From contig CABRZR010000001.1 in NCBI GenBank assembly GCA_902475535.1, positions 124,001 through 188,000 on the forward strand: 64,000 nt of DNA. The letters run 5' to 3'. The stretch's first letter is position 1; each line of letters begins with the position of its first letter. Both the position numbers and the translations under genes were made by a program. The notes below the pieces were generated by a model. It did not search any database. It had not been told where the DNA came from and worked only from the letters and a program-made list of their open reading frames with translations. Positions 32,626 to 41,173 of the stretch are shown in pieces. Source of the stretch: QAMH01 sp900556425. Its GTDB lineage: Bacteria; Actinomycetota; Coriobacteriia; Coriobacteriales; QAMH01.

Positions 32626-34299
32626 CTAGTCCGTAACCCCGTCGGCGTTGCGAATCATCTTGCGCTTGATCTTGCCGCCGATGGTCTTGGGCAGGTCATC
32701 GACGTACTCCACGATACGCGGATACTTGTACGGCGCCGTCGTGTGCTTGACGTGATCCTGCAGCTCCTTTGTGAGCTCGTCGCTCGGCTCGTAGCCCTTG
32801 GCCAGGATGATGGAGGCCTTCACGACCTTGCCGCGCACGGGGTCGGGAGCGGCGGTCACCGCGCACTCGACGACAGCCGGATGCGCCACGAGCGCGCTCT
32901 CCACCTCGAAGGGCCCGATGCGATAGCCCGAACACTTGATGACGTCGTCGTTGCGGCCAACGAAGAAGCAATAGCCATCCGTGTCGCGCCACGCCATGTC
33001 GTGGAGGTTGTAATACTCGCCACCCACGGCTTCGGCCGTACGCTCGGGGTCGTTGTAGTAGCCGACGAATAGGCCCGGCGGATAGGCTTCCTTGAGGCCC
33101 GTGACGCAGATAGCACCCTCGCTACCATCGGCGACTTCGTAGCCGTCATCATCGAGCAGCTTGATGTTGAGCAGCGGGCTGGGCTTGCCCATGGAGCCGG
33201 GGCGCGGTTTGATCCACGGATAGGTTGCCAGCAGCACGGGGCCTTCGGTCTGGCCAAAGCCCTCGCGGATCTTCTTGCCCGTGAGCCTCTCCCACTGGAT
33301 GGTCACCTCGCCGTTGAGCGGCTCGCCCGCGGTCGCGAAGTTCTCGATGGACGAAAGGTCATAGGCCGCGACGTCCTCCTGAAGCATGAAGCGGTACATG
33401 GTGGGCGGCGCGCAGAAGGTCGCGAGGTCGTAGTCTTGCATGACCTGCAGCAGCTTGGCAGGCACGAACTTGTCCATGTCGTAGGCGAAGATCGCAGCAC
33501 CGGCAATCCACTGGCCGTAGATCTTGCCCCAGCCGAATTTGGCCCAGCCGCTATCGGTCACGGACATGTGCAGGCGGTTCTCGCGCACCTGCTGCCAGTA
33601 TTTGGCGGTGAGGATGTGCCCGAGCGGATGCTTGAAGCTGTGCTCCACGGCCTTGGCGTTGCCCGTGGTGCCGCTCGTGAAGTAGATGAGCATGATGTCG
33701 TCGATTTGGGTGGCATCCTCGCCCGTGGGGCGCTCCCACTGATCGCTCGCGCTCTCGATGAGCTCGTCGAAGGACAGCCAGCCGTCGCGTTTACCCGCGA
33801 CGAGCACCTTCTCCTGGATGCTGGGCGAGTTGGGAAGGGCGCCCTCCACCTGCTCGACCACATAGTCGTCATCGACGCAGATCACCATCTTCACGTCTGC
33901 CGAGTTCGCGCGATATGCGATGTCCTTCGAGGTGAGCTGGATGGTTGCGGGGATGATGGTCGCGCCGATCTTGCACAGCGCCATGGCGCACACCCAGTAT
34001 TCCCAACGGCGGCGCAGCATCATCATCACGACGTCGCCCTTGTGGATGCCGAGCTTCTTGAAGGCATTGGCGGCGCGGTTTGAGAGCAGCGAGATGTCAG
34101 TGAAGGTGAACTCGCGCTCCTCGCCGGCATCGTTAATCCACACGAGGGCCTTCTTCTCGGGCTCGACACGCGCCCATTCGTCAACGACGTCATAGGCGAA
34201 GTTGAAGTTCTCGGGCACGTCGATCTTGAAGTTGTCGTAGAAGTCCTCGTACGAGTCGAACTCGATACGGGGGCAATATTTGCTGAGTATGTAGTCCAC
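32626..34299 (-). CDS. AMP-forming acyl-CoA synthetase, medium-chain type
   Basis: The 557-residue protein is an ANL-superfamily ligase that activates a carboxylic acid to its CoA thioester. It shows YFTSGTTGNAKAVEHSF (P-loop-like A3), REGFGQTEGP (A5), and the C-terminal hinge WRDTDGYCFFVGRNDDVIKCSGYRIGPFEVE, with the catalytic Lys region PKTIGGKIKRKMI. Sequence style fits medium-chain or aryl acyl-CoA synthetases. It is downstream of an XRE-cupin regulator on the same strand with a REP palindrome in between, and upstream of the Mo/W enzyme by 180 bp. The acid it uses cannot be read from sequence. Confidence 0.88.
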   Translation of the reverse strand: MDYILSKYCPRIEFDSYEDFYDNFKIDVPENFNFAYDVVDEWARVEPEKKALVWINDAGEEREFTFTDISLLSNRAANAFKKLGIHKGDVVMMMLRRRWEYWVCAMALCKIGATIIPATIQLTSKDIAYRANSADVKMVICVDDDYVVEQVEGALPNSPSIQEKVLVAGKRDGWLSFDELIESASDQWERPTGEDATQIDDIMLIYFTSGTTGNAKAVEHSFKHPLGHILTAKYWQQVRENRLHMSVTDSGWAKFGWGKIYGQWIAGAAIFAYDMDKFVPAKLLQVMQDYDLATFCAPPTMYRFMLQEDVAAYDLSSIENFATAGEPLNGEVTIQWERLTGKKIREGFGQTEGPVLLATYPWIKPRPGSMGKPSPLLNIKLLDDDGYEVADGSEGAICVTGLKEAYPPGLFVGYYNDPERTAEAVGGEYYNLHDMAWRDTDGYCFFVGRNDDVIKCSGYRIGPFEVESALVAHPAVVECAVTAAPDPVRGKVVKASIILAKGYEPSDELTKELQDHVKHTTAPYKYPRIVEYVDDLPKTIGGKIKRKMIRNADGVTD

Positions 34300-34322
34300 T
34301 TTTATCTTTTCTTTCTAGGATA

Positions 34323-34351
34323 TGAGACAGTGTGCCAGGCACGCTGTCTTA
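34323..34351. repeat. REP palindrome between the XRE-cupin and acyl-CoA synthetase genes
   Basis: TGAGACAGTGTGCCAGGCAC and CGCTGTCTTA form a RAYT-family palindrome that covers the stop codon of the regulator gene, inside a presumed operon. Confidence 0.8.
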
Positions 34352-34900
34352 TTCGCTAATGATGGTGAGGAACTTGGCGGGTACGTCGCCGTTGCAACGC
34401 TGTCCGTGCCTGTGCTCCGGGTTGAAGAAGATGGAGTCGCCTGCGTCGAGAACTATCTCACGGTCGTCGAAGGTAAAGACGATGGAACCCTCGAGGATGT
34501 AGTTGAACTCCTGGCCCCGATGGTCGACGAGCTCTGCAGGCTCGTCATGGGGGTCAAGCGTGACGAGCAGGGGCTGGAAGTCCTTCTGCGTAAAACGCCA
34601 GGCCAGGTCTTCGAAGTGATAGCCCGGAAGGCGGTCGACCTCGCGGCCCTCGCCGGCTTTGATGAGGTGGAAGGTGTCGAGGTGCCCGGATTTGCCCGTC
34701 AGGATCTCCGTGAACTCGATGCCAAAGCGATTTGCCATGTGATAGATGGCCGAGATGGGTACGTCGGCACCCGTCTCCTCCCATTGGATGTAGGTTTCCA
34801 GGTCGACGTCAAGGTCGGCGGCCATGTCCTCGGCCGTTACGTCACAGGCCTCGCGGATGCCTCGAATGCGCTCGCCAATAGCGATGAAATCAGTTGACAT
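34349..34900 (-). CDS. XRE-family regulator with cupin domain
   Basis: The 183-residue protein has an N-terminal helix-turn-helix (GERIRGIREACDVTAEDMAADLDVDLETYIQWEETG, residues about 8-42) and a C-terminal cupin (ELVDHRGQEFNYILEGSIVFTFDDREIVLDAGDSIFFNPEHRHG). Such proteins sense a small ligand with the cupin and control neighbouring metabolic genes. It precedes the acyl-CoA synthetase gene on the same strand; that pairing recurs in anaerobes (general knowledge). It probably senses the acid or its CoA ester (inference). Confidence 0.85.
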   Translation of the reverse strand: MSTDFIAIGERIRGIREACDVTAEDMAADLDVDLETYIQWEETGADVPISAIYHMANRFGIEFTEILTGKSGHLDTFHLIKAGEGREVDRLPGYHFEDLAWRFTQKDFQPLLVTLDPHDEPAELVDHRGQEFNYILEGSIVFTFDDREIVLDAGDSIFFNPEHRHGQRCNGDVPAKFLTIISE

Positions 34901-35020
34901 AATCGACCTTTCTCTGGAACGGAATTGTCGTTGAGGATATACCCTGACCGTGTGCTATGCAAGCGAAAACCTGCGTTATACACAGACTAAAGGGTCGATG
35001 CGTCTCACCCGATAAGCATG

Positions 35021-35198
35021 TTTTTTGCGATTATGTGAACCTAGAGTTTTTCCCGTACGCAATTTTTTCGATTATGTGTGTCGTGCGGCGAACTCGTGCA
35101 CGCTTTTTTCGATTATGTGAGACTGGTCGCCTTTCGATCATCACACAATCGAAATCTTCTTGCACCCTGTTCGTCTTAATCTCACATTATCGAAAAAA
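35021..35198. repeat. Phased direct/inverted repeat array, TTTTTTCGATTATGTGA type
   Basis: Three direct copies of CGATTATGTG(A) start at 35028, 35069 and 35110, exactly 41 bp apart. Inverted copies TCACACAATCG (35141) and TCACATTATCG (35182) are again 41 bp apart. A T-tract and a TGCA-like block precede each direct core. It fills the 306-bp gap between two minus-strand genes; no gene is seen in it. The core differs from the CTAG arrays but the geometry is the same. Confidence 0.85.
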
Positions 35199-35206
35199 TG
35201 CTCCGT

Positions 35207-35563
35207 TTATTGCACGTCAGCCCAGCGGCCCGCGAATCCGGCGTCATTGCCAACGACGTCACCTGCGGAGTAACCGGTCATCGTTCCGTAGATGACGACC
35301 TCGCCGATGCTCGTCTGCGCCTTGACATCGATGCTATTTGCCCAGGTCGCACCATGGGCGGTGAACTCGATGTCCTTGCCGTCAATGTGCGCGATGCCGG
35401 AGACGTCAAACTTCTTGCCGTTGCGGGTGCCCTCTCCGTCAAGTGACCCCACGTCGGTGATGTCGAGATGTGCGCGGGCCGTCTCGCCCAAAAGCTCGAG
35501 CTTCGCCTTTCCCTGGAGGTGGTACTTGGGGGTATCGACGATGACATCGTATGCTGAGGCCAT
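35207..35563 (-). CDS. Hypothetical protein, 118 aa
   Basis: The protein is predicted to be beta-rich with no Cys and no membrane segment (SAYDVIVDTPKYHLQGKAKLELLGE...GMARHIDG-like repeats of short strands). AAAGGATG precedes the ATG at 35563. It is flanked by a phased repeat array downstream and a putative PD-(D/E)XK-like gene upstream. I do not recognise the family. Confidence 0.55.
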   Translation of the reverse strand: MASAYDVIVDTPKYHLQGKAKLELLGETARAHLDITDVGSLDGEGTRNGKKFDVSGIAHIDGKDIEFTAHGATWANSIDVKAQTSIGEVVIYGTMTGYSAGDVVGNDAGFAGRWADVQ

Positions 35564-35676
35564 GGGGCATCCTTTCGTGTGTTGTTACTGCAAGCGATAG
35601 TAGCGCATGTACGAAAGGACAGCTAGGACGGGAGGCCCGAAAGAGCAAATGCGATGAGGTCGCGCACCCGGAAGAG

Positions 35677-36678
35677 CTAGCTACTCATCCAGTCGAGTAA
35701 TTCGCGTTGACGAGCCAAATGCCGATCGTTCGGCGCCTGCAGGCGTCGTCCGCATTTGCGGTTGATGAGTTCGAATCGCTTTCGTAGCCCCACGTCGTCG
35801 GGCAAATTGTCCTTCCCTAGCGAGATAGCAGTGATTCCGAGCATGCGATATGCATTGCGCACGAGCTTATCGTAATTCAGGCGCTCCTGTGCCGATGGCC
35901 ACGTGTGGTTGCTGTATTCGACAACCACACGATGTTCGGGCCAATAGAGGTCGGGTTTGAAGGTGCGCGTGCCCAGGATGCGAGCAGCGGGATCAGGTGC
36001 CTCGATTTTCTGGCCGAGCAGTGGGGCCTTGCATCCCATTCCTCCCTGGAGTCGGGGAAGATGGGCGAGCATGCAGACCTTCGTCTCCTTGGGCGAGCGT
36101 GATCCTTGCAAGATTTGCCGAGCAGCCTTGCGGGCAGTCTTGGATCCCGTGAAGTTGTAGGCATTTGTGGCGAAAGCGACAAGATCGTTAGGTGCGCTGA
36201 TGGGACTGCGAGGGAGAAATCCGCGTGGAGTATCGGGAGCGAGCACGTAGTCTCCGCAGAGCTCAAAGCCGAGGGCGATTAAGTCGAACCATGGGAGCAG
36301 GCGCGCCATTTGCAAAAAGCAGAACTCGGGACTGCTGAGTGCGATATGCAGTTTCGTGCCGTCGGGAAGAATCGCTTCGTCGACCAGGACAAGCGCTCTG
36401 TCTGACAAGGCGGTTTGCATGCAGTGGAAGCGCGCCCGCTTGGTGGAGCGCCTCTCGTTTCGATTGGCGGTGAGCAGGTCGAGCGGCTTGCGCATGCCCG
36501 CGAGGAAATCCGACGAAAGGGCGTTATCGAGCGTCCGCACGTGAGCACTTCCGCATGCCTGGTCGATAAAGTCACGTGCCTCGACGGCGTCTAGACTTCG
36601 TCCACGTTTTGCGGTTGGGCTGCGCCAGTAGGCGAGCGAGCTTTCGTGAGCAAGAATGATATATGCCGGTCTTGTCAT
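35677..36678 (-). CDS. Hypothetical protein with possible PD-(D/E)XK-like C-terminal domain
   Basis: The 333-residue protein has an N-terminal region rich in Arg and Ala and a C-terminal part (FKPDLYWPEHRVVVEYSNHTW...RLNYDKLVRNAYRMLGITAISL) resembling the DUF559/Vsr-like nuclease fold: PD, a Glu in VVEY, and a following helix. The usual ExK lysine is not evident, so catalysis is doubtful. It could be a degenerate endonuclease or a defence-associated protein of unknown role. It is transcribed away from serA. The start ATG 36678 has no strong ribosome site. Confidence 0.55.
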   Translation of the reverse strand: MTRPAYIILAHESSLAYWRSPTAKRGRSLDAVEARDFIDQACGSAHVRTLDNALSSDFLAGMRKPLDLLTANRNERRSTKRARFHCMQTALSDRALVLVDEAILPDGTKLHIALSSPEFCFLQMARLLPWFDLIALGFELCGDYVLAPDTPRGFLPRSPISAPNDLVAFATNAYNFTGSKTARKAARQILQGSRSPKETKVCMLAHLPRLQGGMGCKAPLLGQKIEAPDPAARILGTRTFKPDLYWPEHRVVVEYSNHTWPSAQERLNYDKLVRNAYRMLGITAISLGKDNLPDDVGLRKRFELINRKCGRRLQAPNDRHLARQRELLDWMSS

Positions 36679-36885
36679 GTGATTAAAATAGGCGATATGG
36701 CGGTAAAATCAAGAGTGTTTACTCATGCTTTATGAGATAAAGCTGCCAAATCGACGTAAATGTACAGTTTCCGTGACGCTTATAGAAATAAAAGAGAGAA
36801 CCCTTATCGCATGAGGTGAAGGGTCACTACAATAACTGCATTTACTACGCCGTCTCACTATGGCAACAAGGGAATGAGGATAGTC

Positions 36886-38469
36886 ATGAAGATATTGATT
36901 CCGGAGAAGTTCAACAAGGCCGGCATTGCCGTGCTCGAAGATGCTGGCTACGAAGTCACGTTCAAGCCCGATACCACGCCCGAAGAGCTCGTCGAGCTCA
37001 TTCCCGAGTATGATGCGCTCATCGTGCGTTCTGCTACGACGGTCACCCGCGAGGTCATCGAGGCCGGTGCCAAGCTCAAGATCATCGGCCGTGCCGGCGT
37101 GGGCGTCGACAACATCGACCGCGAGGCTGCCACCGAGCGCGGCATCATCGTGTGCAACGCGCCGCTTTCCAACGTCGTGTCCGCCGCCGAGCAGACCATG
37201 GCGCTCATGCTCGCCACCGCACGCAACACCGCTGCTGCGAGCGCGTCCATGAAGGAGGGCAAATGGGATCGCTCCAAGTTCACAGGCAAGGAGCTCCAGG
37301 ACAAGACGCTTGGCATTTTCGGCACCGGTCATGTCGGCCTGCTGGTTGCCGAGCGCGCCGCCGCCTTTGGCATGAGGCTCATCGGTTACGACCCATACTG
37401 CCCGCCCGAGCGCGCCGCTCACTATGGCATCACGCTGCTCGATGAAATCGACGAGGTGTGCAAGCAATCCGACTTCATCACCCTGCACATGCCCAAGACT
37501 CCCGAGACCACTGGCATGATCGGTGCCAAGCAGCTGGCCGAGATGCCCGAGGGTGCCATCGTCCTCAATGTCGCGCGCGGCGGCCTGGTCGACCTCGACG
37601 CGCTTGCCGATGCGCTCGAGAACGGACACCTTGCCGGTGCCGGTATCGACGTGTGGGAGAACGAGCCCGTCTCTGACTCACCCATCCACAAGTTTGAGAA
37701 CGCCGTCATTACCCCGCACCTGGGCGCTTCCACCAAGGAGGCCCAGACTCGCGCTGCCACGCAGATCGCCGAGTACGTCATCGCCGGCCTCGAAGGCAAG
37801 ACGGTTGCCACGGCCGTGAACGCTGCGCGCATCCCGGCCGACGTCATGGCGCAGCTCAAGTACTTCATCCCCGTTGCCCAGCGTGGTGGCGAGATCCTGT
37901 CGCAGGTCGTCGGCGGCGGCATCGAGAAGCTGAAGGTCACGGCATGTGGCAAGATAGCGGACACGGACCCGACGATCCTGGGGATGGCGGCGCTCGCGGG
38001 CGGCGTGACGTTCAACAGCGAGGTCACCGTTAACATCATCAACGCGAGCTACATCGCCGAGCAGCGTGGCATCGTCGTCGAGACCGCTACCGATCCGCTC
38101 TCGGAGAGCTATCCGAGTTACATCGAGATCGAGGCGTCGTGCGGCGATGACGTGTATTCCATCAGCGTCACGCGCGATATGACCTCGGATATGCCACGCA
38201 TCATCAACTTCATGGGCCTGCCCGTCGACTTCGTGCCGATGAAGGACTTCGTCGTGCTCGAGTACGAGGATCAGCCTGGCCAGATCGGCAAGATCGGTAC
38301 GGTGTTTGGCGATGCGGGCATCAATGTCGAGTCCATGCAGATTGCCAAGGATTCCGAGCATCCCCTGGTCGAGGTGCTCATCAACCTCAACCAGGCCGTT
38401 CCCGCCAACGTACGCCGCGATTTGGAGGCGACGCTCGACATCGAGCGCATCTGGTACATTGACCTGTAG
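36886..38469 (+). CDS. serA: D-3-phosphoglycerate dehydrogenase
   Basis: SerA oxidises 3-phosphoglycerate to phosphohydroxypyruvate, the first step of serine synthesis. The 527-residue protein has the 2-hydroxyacid dehydrogenase fold: GRAGVGVDNID, NAD-binding GIFGTGHVG, LHMPKTPETTGMI, NVARGGLVD and the catalytic His in TPHLGAST. An intervening (ASB-type) domain and a C-terminal ACT domain (VVLEYEDQPGQIGKIGTVFGDAGINVESMQI) follow, as in the long actinobacterial form. GAGGAT lies upstream of ATG 36886. It is a single gene with its own terminator; serC is at 22566. Confidence 0.95.
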   Translation: MKILIPEKFNKAGIAVLEDAGYEVTFKPDTTPEELVELIPEYDALIVRSATTVTREVIEAGAKLKIIGRAGVGVDNIDREAATERGIIVCNAPLSNVVSAAEQTMALMLATARNTAAASASMKEGKWDRSKFTGKELQDKTLGIFGTGHVGLLVAERAAAFGMRLIGYDPYCPPERAAHYGITLLDEIDEVCKQSDFITLHMPKTPETTGMIGAKQLAEMPEGAIVLNVARGGLVDLDALADALENGHLAGAGIDVWENEPVSDSPIHKFENAVITPHLGASTKEAQTRAATQIAEYVIAGLEGKTVATAVNAARIPADVMAQLKYFIPVAQRGGEILSQVVGGGIEKLKVTACGKIADTDPTILGMAALAGGVTFNSEVTVNIINASYIAEQRGIVVETATDPLSESYPSYIEIEASCGDDVYSISVTRDMTSDMPRIINFMGLPVDFVPMKDFVVLEYEDQPGQIGKIGTVFGDAGINVESMQIAKDSEHPLVEVLINLNQAVPANVRRDLEATLDIERIWYIDL

Positions 38470-38492
38470 AGGTTCTGGTAGCGTCGCAGGTG

Positions 38493-38524
38493 AAGGGCCG
38501 TGGGCACTATGCTCGCGGCCCTTT
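38493..38524 (+). terminator. Terminator after serA
   Basis: AAGGGCCG and CGGCCCTTT form a hairpin 23 bases after the serA stop. Confidence 0.75.
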
Positions 38525-38543
38525 CCGTGCAACTGCAGGAAAA

Positions 38544-38766
38544 TGACGTTTTTCTAGGGTCACGCGATGCCCCCATGCAGCTTTTCCACGTTTTCCTAGG
38601 GTCACGTGATATATCATGCACGTTTTCGACGTTTTCCTAGGGTCATGCGGCATATCATGCATGTTTCTGACGTTTTCCTAGGCTTTTTCGCTCTCGAATC
38701 CTAGGAAAACGTCATTTTTCGACAGGACGCTTCCCAGGCCTCTAGGAAAACGTCATTTTTCGACAT
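38544..38766. repeat. Phased direct/inverted repeat array, GACGTTTTCCTAGG type
   Basis: Four direct copies of (G)ACGTTTTCCTAGG have their CTAG at 38554, 38596, 38637 and 38678 (spacings 42, 41, 41). Two inverted copies CTAGGAAAACGTCA at 38701 and 38742 are 41 bp apart. Direct units are preceded by TGCA-like blocks and followed by GTCA. Direct copy 4 and inverted copy 1 can form a 15-bp stem with a 17-base loop. It fills most of the 424-bp gap between serA and the radical SAM gene; the remaining part (38767-38893) should hold the latter's promoter. Confidence 0.87.
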
Positions 38767-38893
38767 GCAACTGCGTTTTTGCCCCTCGACAGTGCTGTCA
38801 CTTGTCTTGCATGTTGGAATTCCGGGTTTTCGGGGGCAACACGAAGGGCTATTCTCTCGAATCGTAACGACGAAATCGAACCGGAGCTTACAT

Positions 38894-39505
38894 ATGACCA
38901 AGGCGATGAACATACTGTACGAGATCGGCGACACGCTCTACGTCAACCTCACCAATCGGTGTCCGTGTAGCTGCGCCTTTTGCATTCGCAACGAATCCGA
39001 TACCGTCAACGGCCGCGATGTCCTTTGGCTCGAGCGCGAGCCCGCGGCCGGGGAGATCGTCGAGCAACTTCGTCAACTCGACCTCTCACGCTACTCCGAG
39101 CTCGTCTTCTGCGGGTACGGCGAGCCCATGGAAGCGTTCGACGTGCTCAAGGAGGTCGCTCGTTGGGTGAAGGAGAATACGACGCTGCCGGTGCGTATCA
39201 ACACCAACGGCCAGGGCTCGCTCATCAACGGACGCGACATCACGCCCGAGCTCGAGGGAATTGTCGATACCATCTCGGTCAGCCTCAACAGCCCCGATGC
39301 GGACGAGTATCTCGCGCTCACGCGTAGCAAGTTCGGCGAGCAGGCCCATTCCGCGATGCTTGAGTTCGCGCGCCGCGCGGCAACCCATGTCCCCACCGTG
39401 GTGCTCACCACGGTGGGAGACACTATAACTCACGAGCAAGAGCGCGCCTGCCAGGAGCTATGCGACGAGCTTGGCGCGAGCTATCGCATCCGCCCACGGG
39501 TTTAG
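38894..39505 (+). CDS. TatD-associated-type radical SAM protein
   Basis: The 203-residue protein has the radical SAM cluster motif with Cys in NRCPCSCAFCIR, the following FCGYGEPMEAFDVL SAM-binding stretch, and INTNGQGSLING. It is short, with only the core barrel, as in the small radical SAM proteins linked to TatD nucleases in anaerobes. No tatD is in the window, so the link is by family only and the reaction is unknown. CGGAG lies eight bases before ATG 38894. A Nudix gene follows after a repeat-bearing gap. Confidence 0.85.
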   Translation: MTKAMNILYEIGDTLYVNLTNRCPCSCAFCIRNESDTVNGRDVLWLEREPAAGEIVEQLRQLDLSRYSELVFCGYGEPMEAFDVLKEVARWVKENTTLPVRINTNGQGSLINGRDITPELEGIVDTISVSLNSPDADEYLALTRSKFGEQAHSAMLEFARRAATHVPTVVLTTVGDTITHEQERACQELCDELGASYRIRPRV

Positions 39506-39534
39506 ATGGGACAGATAGCGGCGTGCTCTGTTCT

Positions 39535-39569
39535 TGTCATTTCGAGCGAAGCGGAGCCGAGAAATCTCG
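39535..39569. repeat. TGTCATTTCGAG repeat before the Nudix gene
   Basis: TTGTCATTTCGAGCGAAGCG to GAGAAATCTCG, a single copy ending 14 bases before the Nudix ribosome site. Confidence 0.8.
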
Positions 39570-39597
39570 ATTCGAAAGAATCAGAAGGGCCAAAGCT

Positions 39598-39987
39598 ATG
39601 AAACACATCGAGGTGGTAGCCGCAATCATCGTGCATGACGGCAAGATTCTGGCGACGCAGCGCGGTTACGGCAACTACAAGGGCAGCTGGGAGTTTCCCG
39701 GCGGCAAGATCGAACCGGGCGAGGCTCCCGAGGCGGCGCTCGTGCGCGAGATTCACGAGGAGCTCGACGCTACCATCGAGGTGGGGCCAAAGCTCATCAC
39801 GGTCGACTACGACTACCCCGAATTTACGATGACGATGCAGTGCTTTGTCTGCACGCTCGCCAGTGGCATGAAGCTGCTCGAGCACAGCGACGCGCGTTGG
39901 CTGGGCCGGGACGAGTTAGATGACGTGGGGTGGCTGCCATCGGACATCGAGGTGGTGCAGGCGATTCGGGACGCGAGGGTTGTGTAG
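39598..39987 (+). CDS. Nudix (MutT-like) pyrophosphohydrolase
   Basis: This 129-residue hydrolase resembles 8-oxo-dGTP/CTP pyrophosphohydrolases that clean the nucleotide pool. The Nudix box is GGKIEPGEAPEAALVREIHEELDA (Gx5Ex7REUxEExGU form, about residues 37-60), preceded by RGYGNYKGSWEFPGG. The C-terminus has ARWLGRDELDDVGWLPSD typical of MutT. AGAAGGG precedes ATG 39598. It lies 92 bases after the radical SAM gene, and could share its transcript through the repeat. Confidence 0.92.
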   Translation: MKHIEVVAAIIVHDGKILATQRGYGNYKGSWEFPGGKIEPGEAPEAALVREIHEELDATIEVGPKLITVDYDYPEFTMTMQCFVCTLASGMKLLEHSDARWLGRDELDDVGWLPSDIEVVQAIRDARVV

Positions 39988-40015
39988 AGGGCAGAGTATC
40001 CGTCAGCTTATATTG

Positions 40016-41173
40016 CTAGTCAACGGGGAAAGATGAGAAAACTATCTCCCCGTCTGCTTCAACTTCATAAGTAACTAGTGTTACGTCGTTCCATATTTCA
40101 TTTTTTGCTGGTCTACGTCCGGTGAGTTGGTTACGTTCTATAGCTTGATCATATTGATCGAGCGATTCAAATGCGAAGCTTTTCGCTACCAAAAATGCCT
40201 TCAGTCTGAAATAATCGCCACTTGCATATTCGTTACTAACCCAGTCAACATATTTCATAAGCTGAAAGACGTCTTCTATTGTGGCTGATCCTTTTTTCAA
40301 CTCAGCAATGAAATACTTTTCAATAATCTGATTCTCATAATTTGGCAGCCAGCGATAGCCAAACACGTCAATCTTATCCATGTAGTCAACTGCTTTCATG
40401 GGCGATGCATTGACCTGGTGGCTCAGATAATCCCATTGCCCGAACAATGATCCAGGTTCAGATTTATGCGACAGATTATCGAGAAGCGCTATTTCCAACA
40501 ACATTTCAGATTTTAATGATCCATCTGGCTGTCGTTTGTTTGAAAGGAGCGATTTGATATCAGGAGAGGAGAGCTTGTGATTTCCTTCTGTGATTTCGTG
40601 TAATGATTGGGTGTAGCAACATTCAAAGCAGTCGAGTTCTTCATCTGCATTAAGTTGCCCCAGGTTTTTCCTAAGAATCGCGGCCTTGAATGCGAGATTT
40701 TCTTCATCATCAAGTTTTATGAACGACCTTTTCCAGAAAACCCGCAAAGATCTGAATGCGTGCGGATCAGATTGAAGCAGATCATCCATATCAATGCCTG
40801 TTTTAAAGAAATAGGGGCTTGGTCGAAAGGCGACAATCCATCTTTGGATAACTTCTTCCGCCTGATTAGGCTGATTGGATAGAACAGGATCAGGGTCAAC
40901 GACGGCATAGTCGAAGGCTTCACCGCTCGTTGAAGTTGGCCAGTTTTCAACTACAGTTAATCCTGGGGCGATTTCGATTATTTCGCCAATGCCGTAAACG
41001 ATTCGTTTAGAGAACAGATAGACGTTGTCACCAGGCTTCATGCTGATGAAGTCACCCAGCGTTCCTTCGGTAGCAATCGACCAGCTGGTCTTCATTCTTG
41101 TTGAGTAAATTCCCGATTGGATGCAACTAATAAGAGAATCTATATCGCTGAATGTGAACAAATAACCCGCCAT
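40016..41173 (-). CDS. Putative restriction-linked nuclease with EVE/PUA-like N-terminus
   Basis: The 385-residue protein is clearly AT-richer than its flanks. Its N-terminal 70 residues (PGDNVYLFSKRIVYGIGEIIEI) resemble EVE/PUA-like modified-base readers. Near the C-terminus DKIDVFGYRWLPN...EKYFIAELKKGSATIEDVFQLMKYVDWV has the spacing of a PD-(D/E)XK nuclease (Asp, then ELK). Its ATG overlaps the methyltransferase stop (TAATG), so it is the third gene of the restriction-modification operon. It may be a second nuclease acting on modified or foreign DNA; this is inference. Confidence 0.6.
   Translation of the reverse strand: MAGYLFTFSDIDSLISCIQSGIYSTRMKTSWSIATEGTLGDFISMKPGDNVYLFSKRIVYGIGEIIEIAPGLTVVENWPTSTSGEAFDYAVVDPDPVLSNQPNQAEEVIQRWIVAFRPSPYFFKTGIDMDDLLQSDPHAFRSLRVFWKRSFIKLDDEENLAFKAAILRKNLGQLNADEELDCFECCYTQSLHEITEGNHKLSSPDIKSLLSNKRQPDGSLKSEMLLEIALLDNLSHKSEPGSLFGQWDYLSHQVNASPMKAVDYMDKIDVFGYRWLPNYENQIIEKYFIAELKKGSATIEDVFQLMKYVDWVSNEYASGDYFRLKAFLVAKSFAFESLDQYDQAIERNQLTGRRPAKNEIWNDVTLVTYEVEADGEIVFSSFPVD

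Noticed and set aside
38544..38766. The phased arrays as CRISPR arrays
   Set aside because: The conserved cores are only about 12-16 bp, orientation switches within each array, and no cas gene is in the window.
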